DNA of 64,000 nt from Theristus sp. LFF4_11. Lineage: Eukaryota > Nematoda > Chromadorea > Monhysterida > Xyalidae. A model generated the notes under the pieces. The model had not been told where the DNA came from, did not search any database, and saw only the letters and a list, made by a program, of their open reading frames with translations. The DNA lies in the NCBI GenBank assembly GCA_030248135.1, contig JASANC010001836.1, positions 1-64,000 on the forward strand, in the 5' to 3' direction. Every line of letters starts with the position of its first letter. The first letter of the stretch is position 1. A program made the position numbers and the translations under genes. This document shows positions 48,295-59,506 of the stretch, in pieces.

Positions 48295-49539
48295 ACCCCA
48301 CCCACTCATCTTCGGTTGTTTTATATGCTTTTTCATTCAAATCAATTATTTAGAAAAGATAACATTTCATTCCATTCAATTTCGCTTTACCAAAAAGGAT
48401 TTTTCTTTATGGTTAAAAAAACATGTGCTCCGGTCAAATTGTTAATTTTTATACCACACCCTAAACATAATGACACTACATACAGCTGGCAAATGAGAGT
48501 TATATGGTGTATTCTGTGAACCGAACCAGTTGAAAATGTTAAATGTTGAACTGTTTATAAAGTTTTCATTTAGTGATTATTTTGTATACTTTTCTACGAA
48601 ATGGTCCACTGAACCAGTACAAGATCCCAATCTTCAAATCACATATTACACTTTTTGTCATCAACACTTCCATCCCCCAACCACGCCTCAACCACTTAAA
48701 AAACTACAGCACAACAGTGATCACCGGCAGCTGAATTTCTGCAGGTATGAAATGTCATGTTGAAAATCTACAGTGGCGACCAAAAGTTTGGAAACCCCTG
48801 CGTGCAGTGCAAATTGCACGTGTTGGATGAGTAATTCTTGCGTTATTACAATGCACATAAGAAAATATTTTTGATTTTTGGAATATGCACTGCAGTACAC
48901 AAAAACAAAAAAACACACGACGTGTTATTTTTACACCACAGTACGCACTGCATTGAATGGCATGCGAAACATCAACGGCAGGTAGATTCGAAATACCCCC
49001 TTCTCCCTGAAACACCTACGATGCGGCCCAATAAAGGGTTATAAATATGGCAGTCCGTGTATTCTCAAGGCGGGATTAGACACAGACTAGACTAGGAGTT
49101 TTCTTTTTCAACAATGCCAAGATAATTCTCAATCGTGTGTGCAAGGAAAAAATAAACAGAATATGTAGCATGAAGAATAAATTCGTTAAAAAATTCGACA
49201 TCAAATTTGACACACAATTTAGTTTGCGAACGTCTATTTTTTATTCAAATTTCGCGCGCTCCTTGCACTCTGAAAAAAACTGCCATGTTTTTTTGGCCAT
49301 TCCATATGTTCTAAGGAATGACGCTTAAAATTTTGCTTAAGAACGCTAGATGCTACCCTTTTTAGTTCAGTTCTTCAATGCGTGTTCAACTGCAAAAGCG
49401 GCACAATTTCAGAACACAATGCCGTCTTCGCGTCCCGTTTTTCGTCAGGAACACGGCTCATCAAAATCCTCCGAAAAAACACCAGCATCAGGTGGTGCGT
49501 GCGTGGTCATACCCATGCGGACGTACATTTTCTCATTTA
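48295..49539. other. Intergenic region with repeat fragments
   Basis: No supported gene. It includes TACAGTGGCGACCAAAAG at about 48770, which looks like a lone Tc1-type terminus next to a TA. Around 49060-49300 lies a segment repeated in inverted orientation at about 55690-55940. Confidence 0.55.
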
Positions 49540-49620
49540 CCGAATAGTTTTTCATATAAAGCCTGCACCCCGTTTATAAGCCCTCCCCTCTAAAAGAGGC
49601 GGAGTGTTTCAGGGCGGAAT
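49540..49620. mobile_element. Decayed relative of the 6699 MITE
   Basis: TA followed by CCGAATAGTTTTTCATATAA, then TTATAAG and GGCGGAGTGTTTCAGGGCGG, paralleling the first 80 bp of the MITE at 6699. The opposite end is not recognised. Confidence 0.6.
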
Positions 49621-49759
49621 GCAAAAACAGGCAACTACAACACCTGTCAACCTCTCAGAACAAGCCTCCTTTCATGACTAGCCAAAGATGCAGACATATC
49701 AGACACAGTAACAGGTAGTACATCCCCAAAACGCTGCCCAGGCCATGTCTCCTCTCCAG

Positions 49760-51386
49760 GATCGACTTCGGCGAATCAAAGCGTACAGTCCGACAGAAAG
49801 TCGACGTCACGGTCACGAACGAAGCGCAAAACCAGCCAGAGCACCGATCGAGTGACGTTCGCCGATCAGCCGCGCGGCGCCAGCTTCGAGTGCTCCGAGC
49901 GCAGCAAGGGCAACTTTGGCTGCTGCCGGTTGTGTCATGTCAAGGTGAAAAAAGCTTGTCGCAAGAGACTACAATCACTCGAACACTACATCACACGTTC
50001 ACTTCGAACTGCAGCAATTTTCTGCCGTCCACTACATCGGCCTGTTGGCGGCATCAGCGGTGGTCGCCATTGGTTTCATTGTCGTCATGATCACGGCGAG
50101 CAGTCTGAAGTCCAATCTGCAGACGGCACCCAATGATCATCGGCGTGCGCTCGTGCTGTACAGCAGAGAAGTGGCCGGCGACATCAAGGTTGACATCAAG
50201 TTTGCGAGGAAATTGGGTTGAAACATTTTGAACTTTTAAAAAATATGTCAAAAATCTAAATTTTTAGAGCACAGTAAAAAATTATTTTAGAATTTTTTTT
50301 TTAAAGTTTTTTGATTGATCACAAAAAATACAATTTAAAAAACGAGAAAAAAAAATTCAAAGCCCCCAACCCTAGTTCGGTGTATCGCTAACGTTATCCA
50401 AGATGCGTTTCAGTCCGGTGGGGCCATGACAGGCGGCCTGATCGTCGGCTGCCTTGAGATCATGTTTCGCCTGTTGGCGTTGTCCCTCGGCATCGCCGTG
50501 CTGAAGATGGAGAAGCCGATGGTCACACTCATTTGCATCATTATACTTGTTGGTGCATTTGTCTTCGAAGTTGATACCACCAATTGTTTCATTTGAATGG
50601 CTATGTGATTGCTGAAAATGAAAACTTAAACGTTTCTCCAGAGTTACTGTTTGGTGTCGAATGTCGTATTGGTCGTTATGTTTCCTGTGGCAACAGTCAG
50701 GTTGACTTGTTTTTTAACACTTTTTTGTTATTCTTGTTGCGCATTTCGATCAAAATGCACAGCAAAATGTATGGAACTCTCTACCATGCGTTTTTCAGTG
50801 TTGCGCTTGAGAGTCACCACAGTTGCATCAATGCAACGGAAAGCTATTTCGAGGGTGGAGGCCACTCGTGCCTAGACGAAATGAAGGTTTGTATTGAAAC
50901 GAACAAAAAACTTTACTCTTTTTCTGAGCCATTTCAATAAAAAAATTAACTGATAAGCAAAGTAAAAACCCTGATTACCGTTTGTCATTGTAGCAGATAC
51001 ACATTAATACAGTATGGTGTAGAAATACACAGGGACATGACCACGGCACGGTTTCCAGACGCCCTACCTGCTAATATCAGTTCAACCGTTTGGCTTGATT
51101 TGGAGGAGATTTGTCAGCTCAAATGGTTGAACGGTTGAACCACGGTTGGCCAGCTGCGGCGCTTCCAAAGTCTGCCGCTTCTGCGCCACCCTGTTGCAAA
51201 ATTTCACTTGACAGTGTTTTCATTGTGCAGGATGTGATGCACACGTGGACGTTTGTCATCATCTCCATCATCCTGTTCCATACACTGGTGTGCGGTGTGT
51301 CACTGGCGGTCACCACTCAACTGCACCGCTACCTCCGCTATAAACAAAAGCATGCGTTGCCGTCTGTACCGTTCTTTGGGTTGTAG
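49760..51386 (+). CDS. Four-pass membrane protein, LAPTM4-like
   Basis: Exons 49760-49944, 50015-50216, 50376-50569, 50642-50700, 50799-50886 and 51231-51386, with phases in agreement. The start codon is in an unseen upstream exon. Exon 1 is Ser/Arg-rich and ends GNFGCCRLCHVK, resembling the Cys-rich CCHVRTG segment before TM1 of lysosomal LAPTM4 proteins. TM1 IGLLAASAVVAIGF, TM2 LIVGCLEIMFRLLALSL, TM3 in the VTLICIIILVGAFVF to VSNVVLVVMF region, a loop with two Cys and an NAT glycosylation site, TM4 FVIISIILFHTLVCGV, then a basic tail. This order fits LAPTM (endolysosomal sorting and lipid handling), but sequence similarity is weak. Another tetraspan family is possible. Intron 3 resembles the hAT terminus. 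Confidence 0.6.
50217..50375 (+). other. Intron made of hAT-like element terminus
   Basis: The 159-bp intron reads TTTTGAAC, TGTCAAAAATCTAAATTTTT, AGAGCACAGTA, A/T tracts, then CCAACCCTAG as the acceptor. The same order (TTGTTGAAC, TGTGCCAAAATTGAGGTTTT, AGAGCATATTAGA, A/T tracts, CAACCCTAG) forms the last 160 bp or so of TAGGGTTG-family copies. The splice acceptor AG is the element end plus one base. Confidence 0.6.
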
Positions 51387-52770
51387 CGCGTCTTGAAAAT
51401 GATAGTCTGTGGTTTTCTGTACACTGGTCATTCTATGACGATGTTACATTCTCGATCCCTACACATAATGTCACATTATTGCGTCGTTTTGTTGGTTTTG
51501 ATTCTGTTCACATTTTTACTTTCATTCACTTCGTCACTGAGTCCGAACACAAAATGTACGAAAATAACCAAGAAAAATGGCTCCGTGGCTCAGTGGAAAG
51601 TCTCGCGCCTTTAAGCCAAAAGGCCAGGGTGCGATCCTCTACGGAGACGAGGCGTCACACACTCCTCTATTATAAACACAACTGGATATCGAAAGAAAAA
51701 TAAGCGACCGAAAGAAATACGGCTCAGATATATTACTGGTGTCCCCGGAAGTAGGCGGGGCTTAGATTGTTCCATTCTCGCGGCCAGAGGATCGGTCAAC
51801 GGAACCATCATCACCAACCAACACCAAACCACCGAAAAAAAAACAAGTCAAATTTAACATTATTCAAAATTCGCAAAAAAAGCAAGAAACTTCCTGTTCA
51901 TGATTTCATGTTCTGCTTTCATGTTTTTTGTTTGTTTTGTTTAACTGAGATAAACAGAACAACAAGTCACCACGCAAAGCTCATAAGCTGCGGACAAGAA
52001 GTTCTGCTCACCATGATTACAAAGGCGTTTGAAATTATTTGATGTCCAAAGATGACACACACATCTGGGTGTGAAAATGCCTACTTTTGGTGCACCATCT
52101 CTTTGTTCGTTTTGGCGTCCTATTGAAACGGCTGGTAAAAAGCAGCTGAGCGGTGGGCCCCGTTTTCACAAAATTATTGCATTGTCAAAGAACTTGCTCA
52201 CAGTTCACTTCAGTGCTTGAAATTATCGAATCAATAAAAGTTTACTTTGCATACGTTCACAGTTCTGGAAAAAAAGTAGAGTGATGAACCAAAACTTGTG
52301 ATAACCGGAAAAATCGAGCAAATATCAAACAATTGAACAATACGTCCACCCAAACACAAATGTGTGCACACATGCTGTACGTGGGTGGTTTGGGTTGGGG
52401 TGTGTTGTGGTTTGGGGTTTTTTTTTTTTTTTTTTTTGAAGCGCTTTGAGACTAAATTCGGCAAACAGAAAATATTACTGAGCCAATCATGCGGATGCGC
52501 GAGCGAGCGCAGCGAGCGGAGAGCGCATCACGCATAATATGAGCCGTTATCCCCTCGCGCGCTTTTTTCAAATTTGCTCGCTGCGTCCAGCGAGCATAGT
52601 ATAAGCCACAAACTTGGTTCCGTGCACACGAAACGAACACCCAAAGTTGTGCTTGGAGCCGCGAAAAAATTTTTATCCGACTACTTTTCATACGCTGTAG
52701 ACACGAAAAACCTATTCTGAAAACAGTGTTACTTATTTTTGTTTCTATTTTTTTTTCTGGTATGTAATCA
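51387..52770. other. Downstream of LAPTM-like gene, no further gene
   Basis: Contains the tRNA-like sequence at 51579 and a T run at 52421-52437. A GC-rich patch of AGCGAGCG-type repeats lies at 52495-52620. No protein gene supported. Confidence 0.5.
51579..51649 (+). tRNA. tRNA-like sequence (SINE head or tRNA pseudogene)
   Basis: A perfect A box TGGCTCAGTGG at 51586-51596 and a B-box-like GGTGCGATCCT (one core mismatch to GGTTCGA). Terminal GGCTCCG and CGGAGAC pair at six of seven positions. The anticodon arm GCCTT/AAGGC would have an 8-base loop and no variable arm is clear, so it is unlikely to be a functional tRNA. Confidence 0.5.
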
Positions 52771-52773
52771 TAT

Positions 52774-53120
52774 GTGTTCGCCCTTTCAATTTTTACCTGC
52801 GACACTTTCACAGTCGAACAAAAATGTTACCTGGGGTAATTCCATACGGAGATTTTGAAAATTGGGTTAATTTTTTACCCAGACCCTGTTTTTGGGTAAA
52901 AAATTGGGCATTTTTAAAAGTTCGGAGGGTTTTCACCTGGTTTTAAGTGTTCGCCCTTTCAATTTTTAGCTGGGACACTTTCACAGTTGAACAAAAATGT
53001 TTCCTAGGGTAATTTCATCCGTATTTTCTGAAAATTTAGTTTATTTTTTTGCCCGGGCACTTTTTTGAGTCAAAATTTTGCATTTTTGAAAGTTCGTAGC
53101 ATTTTGACTGAGTATCAGTT
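52774..53120 (+). repeat. Tandem duplication, about 174-bp unit
   Basis: Two units each starting GTGTTCGCCCTTTCAATTTT (52774 and 52948), followed by GACACTTTCACAGT and GAACAAAAATGTT. They directly precede the satellite and share the GGTAATT element. Confidence 0.8.
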
Positions 53121-53180
53121 TTTCACTCTTACGAATTTTGTCTGAGCTATGAAAAATAATAGGAAAAAAGTCTAGTCCGT

Positions 53181-55085
53181 AGTAATTCAATGCGCTGATC
53201 ACGAATTTTGGGTTAGTTTTCTTACGTGAGCAACTCTAGATGCTGAATCGTGACGATTTCGGGCGAATCGGCCGTCGAAATTGGCGAAATCGGTCCAGAA
53301 ACGTAAAACAAGAAAAGGGTGTCTTCCAGGGTAATTCAATGCGCTGATCACGGATTATGGGTTAGTTTTCTTACGTGAGCAACTCTAGATACTGAATCGT
53401 GACGATTTCGGGCGAATCGGCCGTCGAAATTGGCGAAATCGGTCCAGAAACGAAAAACAAGAAAAGGGTGTTTTCCAGGGTAATTCAATGCGCTGATCAC
53501 GAATTTTGGGTTAGTTTTTTATGCAAGCAACTCTAGATGCTGAATCGTGACGATGTCGGGCGAATCGGCCGTGGAAATCGGCGAAATCGGTCCAGAAACA
53601 AAAAAACAAGAAGAGGGTGTTTTCCAGGATAATTCAATGCGCTGATCACGGATATTGGGTTAGTTTTCTTACGTGAGCAACTCTAGATGCTGAATCGTGA
53701 CGATTTCGGGCGAATCGGCCGTGGAAATTGGCGAAATCGGTCCGGAAACGAAAAACAAGAAAAAGATGTTTTCCAGGGTAATTCAATGCGATGATCACGG
53801 ATTTTGGTTAGTTTTCTTACGTGAGCTACTCTAGATGCTGAATCGTGACGATTTCGGGCGAATCGGCAGTGGGAAATTGGCTAAATCGGTCCTGAAACGA
53901 AAAATAAGAAAAGGGTGTTTTCCAGGGTAATTCAATGCGCTGATCACGGATTTTGTGTTAGTTTTTTTATGTGAGCAACTCTAGATACCGAATCGTGACG
54001 ATTTCGGGCGAATCGACCGTGGACTTTAGCGAAATCGGTCCAGAAATGAATAACAAGAAAACGGCGTTTTCCATGGTAATTCCATGCACTGATCACGGAT
54101 TTTGGGTTAGTTTTTTATGCAAGCAACTCTAGATGCTGAATCGTGACGATGTCGGGCGAATCGGCCGTGGAAATCGGCGAAATCGGTCCAAAAACGAAAA
54201 ACAAGAAAAGGGTGTTTTCCAGGATAATTCAATGCGCTGATCACGGATATTGGGTTAGTTTTCTTACGTGAGCAACTCTAGATGCTGAATCGTGACGATT
54301 TCGGGCGAATCGGTCGTGGAAATTGGCGAAATCGGTCCGGAAACGAAAAACAAGAAAAAGATGTTTTCCAGGGTAATTCAATGCGGTGATCACGGATTTT
54401 GGTTAGTTTTCTTACGTGAGCTACTCTAGATGCTGAATCGTGACGATTTCGGGCGAATCGGCAGTGGAAATTGGCTAAATCGGTCCTGAAACGAAAAATA
54501 AGAAAAGGGTGTTTTCCAGGGTAATTCAATGCGCTGATCACGGATTTTGTGTTAGTTTTTTTATGTGAGCAACTCTAGATACCGAATCGTGACGATTTCG
54601 GGCGAATCGACCGTGGACTTTAGCGAAATCGGTCCAGAAATGAATAACAAGAAAACGGCGTTTTCCATGGTAATTCAATGCACTGATCACGGATTTTGGG
54701 TTAGTTTTTTATGTGAGCAACTCTAGCTACTGAATCGTGACGATTTCGGGCGAATCGGCCGTGGAAATTGGCGAAATCGGTCCAGAAATGAAAAACAAAA
54801 ATACGGTGTTTTCCATGGTAATTAAATACACTGATCACGGATTTTGTGTTAGTTTTTTTATGTGAGCAACTCTAGATACCGAATCGTGACGATTTCGGGC
54901 GAATCGACCGTGGACTTTAGCGAAATCGGTCCAGAAATGAAAAACAAGAAAAGGGCGTTTTCCATGGTAATTCAATGCACTGATCACGGATTTTGGGTTA
55001 GTTTTTTATGTGAGCAACTCTAGCTACTGAATCGTGACGATTTCGGCCGAATCGGCCGTAGAAATAGCATAGACGAAATTGGCCT
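53181..55085 (+). repeat. Satellite, about 148-bp monomer, 13 copies, 4-mer higher-order
   Basis: The landmark TGATCACG recurs at about 53200, 53347, 53495, 53643, 53792, 53940, 54091, 54238, 54388, 54535, 54686, 54831 and 54984. Variant bases repeat every fourth unit, about 596 bp apart. Examples are GATATTGGG at 53643/54238, GTGAGCTACTC at 53820/54415, and GGACTTTAGCG at 54010/54610. This indicates a higher-order block duplicated at least once. Confidence 0.93.
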
Positions 55086-55192
55086 AAAAACGAAAAATGA
55101 AAAACCTGAGTTGTCTGGGGTTTAGAAGAATGTGTGACCAACGTATTGTGATTTTGGTCCGACCTTTGTGGCTTATGTAAAAGTCAGAATAT

Positions 55193-56228
55193 TATCTAAA
55201 AATGCGGGAGACGCATATAAAAGGAGGAATATGGCCTTGTGTAAGCAGTGAAAGACTTGGCTCGACAACGCTTTTCAAGTCTCTGATGTGGTACACACGG
55301 ATACAAGTACATAAGAATCATATTTTTGCGCCGTTTATTCTTTATTTCGGTTGCAAGTGGCAACCCTCGTACATTGTAGACAAATGAAACTTTCACATTT
55401 GCTTTTTTCAAGCATTTAGCGACCTCTAAAACCACTAAAATAACGATCAGACTTTAGATCGCTGACACTGGTTTGCACAAAGTGTATCGCAGAGGCATTG
55501 GGAACGCAAGGTCTCCTTCTGTGGCAATAACTCACCGGTTTATCCTGTCACAAGAGTTTGGTAAAAAGAGTGAAAATCAACGGAAGACAACACTTTTTGC
55601 ACTGGTGCTGCTGTATGCACAGCGGTGCGTACGTTAGCAACAACGGTAAAGCTACATGCAGCAATGTTTTGCAATCTCTGATGTTTCTGTTTTTTGCACA
55701 GAATTTACAGTATAGCCGATTAAACATGGCAGCTTTTTTCATGGTGCAAGGAGCGCGCGAATTTTGAATGAAAGAAAAAGAAGTTCAGAAACCAAATTGT
55801 ATGCCAAATTTGACGCGTTTTTTTAAACTAATGGATTATCCGTATTATTCTGTTCATTCTTTCTCCCTTGCACACATGATTGGAAATTATGTTGGCATTT
55901 TTGAAAAAGACAACTCCTAGTCAGCGACTAATCCCGCCTTGATGGACTGCCTCATTTATTCGGCCATGCTGTACAGAATTTCGCACATGATGTGATTTTA
56001 GACTAAACTGAAGAGGACAATTGAAAAATATCTAGATAACTTCAAAATTTTTACGCTTTTCAACAAGCTTGTAAACAACAAACGCGGCGCAAAAATATGA
56101 CTCTTATGTACTTGTATCCGTGTGTACCACATCAGAGACTTGAAAAGCGTTGTCGAGCCAAGTCTTTCACTGCTTACACAAGGCCATATTCCTCCTTTTA
56201 TATGCGTCTCCCGCATTTTTAGATAATA
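55193..56228. mobile_element. Foldback repeat with about 150-bp inverted arms
   Basis: Arms 55193-55340 and 56082-56228 begin ATTATCTAAAAATGCGGGAG and match as reverse complements. The interior (55341-56081) includes the segment also found inverted at 49060-49300. Flanking AAT on each side could be a 3-bp duplication. No transposase. Confidence 0.75.
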
Positions 56229-56284
56229 ATCGTAGAGCGGAAAGTTGGAAAATACTTCACTTAGAAAAACTTTAGGCAACATGT

Positions 56285-56570
<286 letters not shown>

Positions 56571-57068
56571 TTTACATTTCCCAAATAAATTGAACAGCGC
56601 TGAAAAAGCACATTTCAAAAGATTTCACTGAAATTTCGAAATTTGTTAACAATTTTTTTTCACAAAACACCTGTTGTGCTTATGCAAATTTTGCTCGGTT
56701 GCTAAACGGTTACTTCATATAATTTTATTACTTACAGTATTGCGTCTGTTACCTGAAACTGTGATAAATTAGTAGTGGTATCATTGTGGCATTTTTTCAT
56801 GACGTCATAAAAAATTTTGCGCCAAGCATTTTTACATCAAAAATCAATCCTTTTTCGATTGGTTAGATTGCCCATGGTTAGAGTGGTCAAGCATCCTAGT
56901 CAAGTCTACTTTTAATGAAAGCCAAAAAGTATTTCGGAACGGACAGAACACAGGCTCCCTATTCCGGGTATTTTGTATCTTTAAGGCTTTTTGCTTTGAT
57001 TTACAATTTATTTCATCACATTACCAACTAAACCAACCCCACTGATTACCTATAAAAAGGGGGGGGTA

Positions 57069-57225
57069 CAATTCCGGCCCGCTAATTCCGGCCTGAAGAG
57101 TTCCGGCCCGCTCATTCCGGCCCGAAGAATTCCGTCCCGAAGAATTCCGGCCCGAAGAATTCCGGCCTGGGATAATTCCGGCCCAAAGAATTCCGGGCCG
57201 AAGAATTCCGGCCCGATGAATTTTC
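57069..57225 (+). repeat. AATTCCGGCCCGAAG tandem array, left
   Basis: About ten units of a 13-15 bp motif AATTCCGGCCCGAAG with small variants, preceded by a GTAC. Confidence 0.9.
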
Positions 57226-57354
57226 GCCAGCACGAACAATATTAAACCACACGAAGTGATTTTTTGGTAATAAAATATCGATGTTCACATGTTACAGTTA
57301 TGATGATCAAAAAAATGTTTGTCTTGTTTGATTTTTTTAAAAAGAGGAACCCTT

Positions 57355-57472
57355 TCCAAAATATCCGGAATTCTCCGGGCCGGAATTGTCTGGCCGGAAC
57401 TCTTCAGGCCGAAATTCTTCGGGCCGGAATGAGCGGGCCGAAATTCTTCGGGCCGGAATCGCGCCCGAATAG
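57355..57472 (-). repeat. AATTCCGGCCCGAAG tandem array, inverted right
   Basis: The same motif in reverse complement (CTTCGGGCCGGAATT), about seven units, followed by GTAC. With the left array and a 130-bp AT-rich spacer it forms an inverted pair like the ends of a foldback element. Confidence 0.88.
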
Positions 57473-57601
57473 TACACAAGCCATAAAAAGCGTATTTCTC
57501 TTTGCAGTGCCTTAAATTTGTGTGTTCATTCGAAGATGCTGCAGTCAATCACGTCTGATGAAGGACTACATTTCTAAACACTTGAAAACAACAACGAACC
57601 A

Positions 57602-59506
57602 ATGTTGTCAACGGTGCTGAGGATGAACCGCCGAAATGCGCCGAACATTTCCAGCGGCTTCCATGGTTCGAGCGCGGGACAGAGCGCGTTCGAGCACGCC
57701 TCTCCCTTCGAGCAGGACGCAGCGTGCGCTTCAACGGGCGCCCTCCTTGAATGCGCGTCGGCACCGGCGATTCTACCGTCACAAGTCGAGTCAGGCGCTT
57801 TCCGCAAGTTCTCAACTCCGTTGACCGTTGGCGACCCGGTGACCGAGCCAATTGCTGACCTGCCAGTGCACCCTTCCACAACGCAATTGGGCTCACTGCA
57901 GATTGCGCCCGAGACATTGGCCGAAATACTGCACTGCGCCAAGGAGAAGGTAAGGGCGCGGACGCGACACGCTGACTAAAATCGTGCGAAGTTGTGTTCG
58001 GTGTTCTGATCACCGCGGTATCCAGAAATTAAAAGCAGCTCAAAAAATTTTATTGTTTTTTTAATGGTGAATGCGAGTTGTAGTGAATGTTTTGTTCAAA
58101 AACGAATATGGCCGACCAGTAGACTACTAAGCGATCGTGACATTTGGAGATGATCTGGAAATGTTAAAACAACAATCAGCGGTGAGTATCAAAACCACCA
58201 TCGCATTTTTTACTTTTATTTTCGAGACAGGATACCGGACCGGACACCACTTCGAACATTTTTATTTAGTGTGACAGGAGAGTGTTTTGAGCTTTACCGA
58301 AATATTTGTTAGGATATCCGAAAACGTGCGTAAAGTAATGTTGTACAAAAAAGCTGAGCTCACCAATTTCGGTTTCACTTTCAACCTGATACGCTGATGA
58401 TTCGGCGTATCAGTTGGCATACATCGTATCATATTCGTGTTGTTGTTGTTTTATTTTGCTTCTAACACAAAACATTCATTCAAAACTTTGTTAAAATTTC
58501 AAACTTCTCCGATACAGTTCGTGATCGTTGATTGTCGCGGTTTCGTTGACTACAATGACGCGCACATCAAAAGTGCCGTAAATGCGTTCTATTCAAAGCT
58601 GATACGTCGACGGCTAGAACAGAACAAGGTATTGTTACAAGCCCCCACGTCATCTGTGCTTAAAATCTGATTCCACGTGCTTTTAGTAGTTCAGTCAGTT
58701 TAGCTTAGTTTGAACTGTAACAAGTCAATTTCAAGATTGTGTTGTATGTGTCAAGTCAAGAAACAGGAACCTTCCCAAAACAAACATATTTCAGCTCGGC
58801 CCAAAAGAGGTGCTCAATCAGCTGTGCTCCTCTTACCGCAAGTGTCGCGTGTTCACTCCAACCTCAGCCAATTCTGAGTCACCCTGTCCGCGAAACGAAA
58901 CCGAGACGCTTTCGGTGACCTCTTCTGTGCAGCCTCACAGCGGCGACACGCCAACGAGTTCTGCAGCGACCAATGTGATTTCCGACCCAGCAACACCGGA
59001 CGCTGCGGATCTTCAAGGTTGCAACCTGATTCTTTACGACTACTCCTGTGAGAATCAGGACCTGGCGACTTGCTCGACGTCCCCAAGCGGACCCGCTGGA
59101 CCCCCCGCTGTGGTCGACCACTCGGTCTCTGTGGATGAACGATGTTTGACGAAGCAGAACAATGTGGAGGAACCGACGGAAGGTTCGGATTTCTTGGGTA
59201 TTTTTTGGCTTTTCAGCCAATTAGTCATGTTGCGAGGACACAGAGACCATTGAGCCGAATCGGGTTGATAAGAATGAGAAACATAAATTTTCATAAAAGT
59301 AAAACAAATTCCAGATAAGCCGAGCAGCGGTAAATCATTCGCGGTGGTGAAATTTCCGAAAGATCGAAAAATTCAATCCGACAGCGTTTTGTCCAGCCAC
59401 CAAGGCCGCAAGTCAAGGGCGACCGCGTCCTCTGCACCGTTCCTCCAAATGCTGATTGAGAAACTAAATCAATCGTCGACGTTCTGCAACGTCATGTGGC
59501 TGCAAG
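57602..59506 (+). CDS. MAP-kinase phosphatase (DUSP), N-terminal rhodanese-like part
   Basis: Exons 57602-57949, 58518-58628, 58795-59197 and 59315-59506, with matching phases. The start Met at 57602 is the best available guess. Exon 2 gives FVIVDCRGFVDYNDAHIKSA and IRRRLEQNK, the Cdc25/rhodanese-like kinase-binding domain of MAP-kinase phosphatases, including the Arg-rich docking segment. After a Ser/Thr/Pro-rich insertion of about 70 residues, CNLILYDYSCEN matches the next strand. APFLQMLIEKL and VMWLQG match the last helix and strand. Closest plan is the DUSP8/10/16 group, which act on JNK and p38. The catalytic HCxxGxxRS exon is not in the window or not recognisable, so the gene is partial at its 3' side. 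Confidence 0.75.

Noticed and set aside
53181..55085. Regularly spaced repeats that could suggest a CRISPR array
   Set aside because: Units are contiguous 148-bp tandem monomers without unique spacers, in an animal genome.
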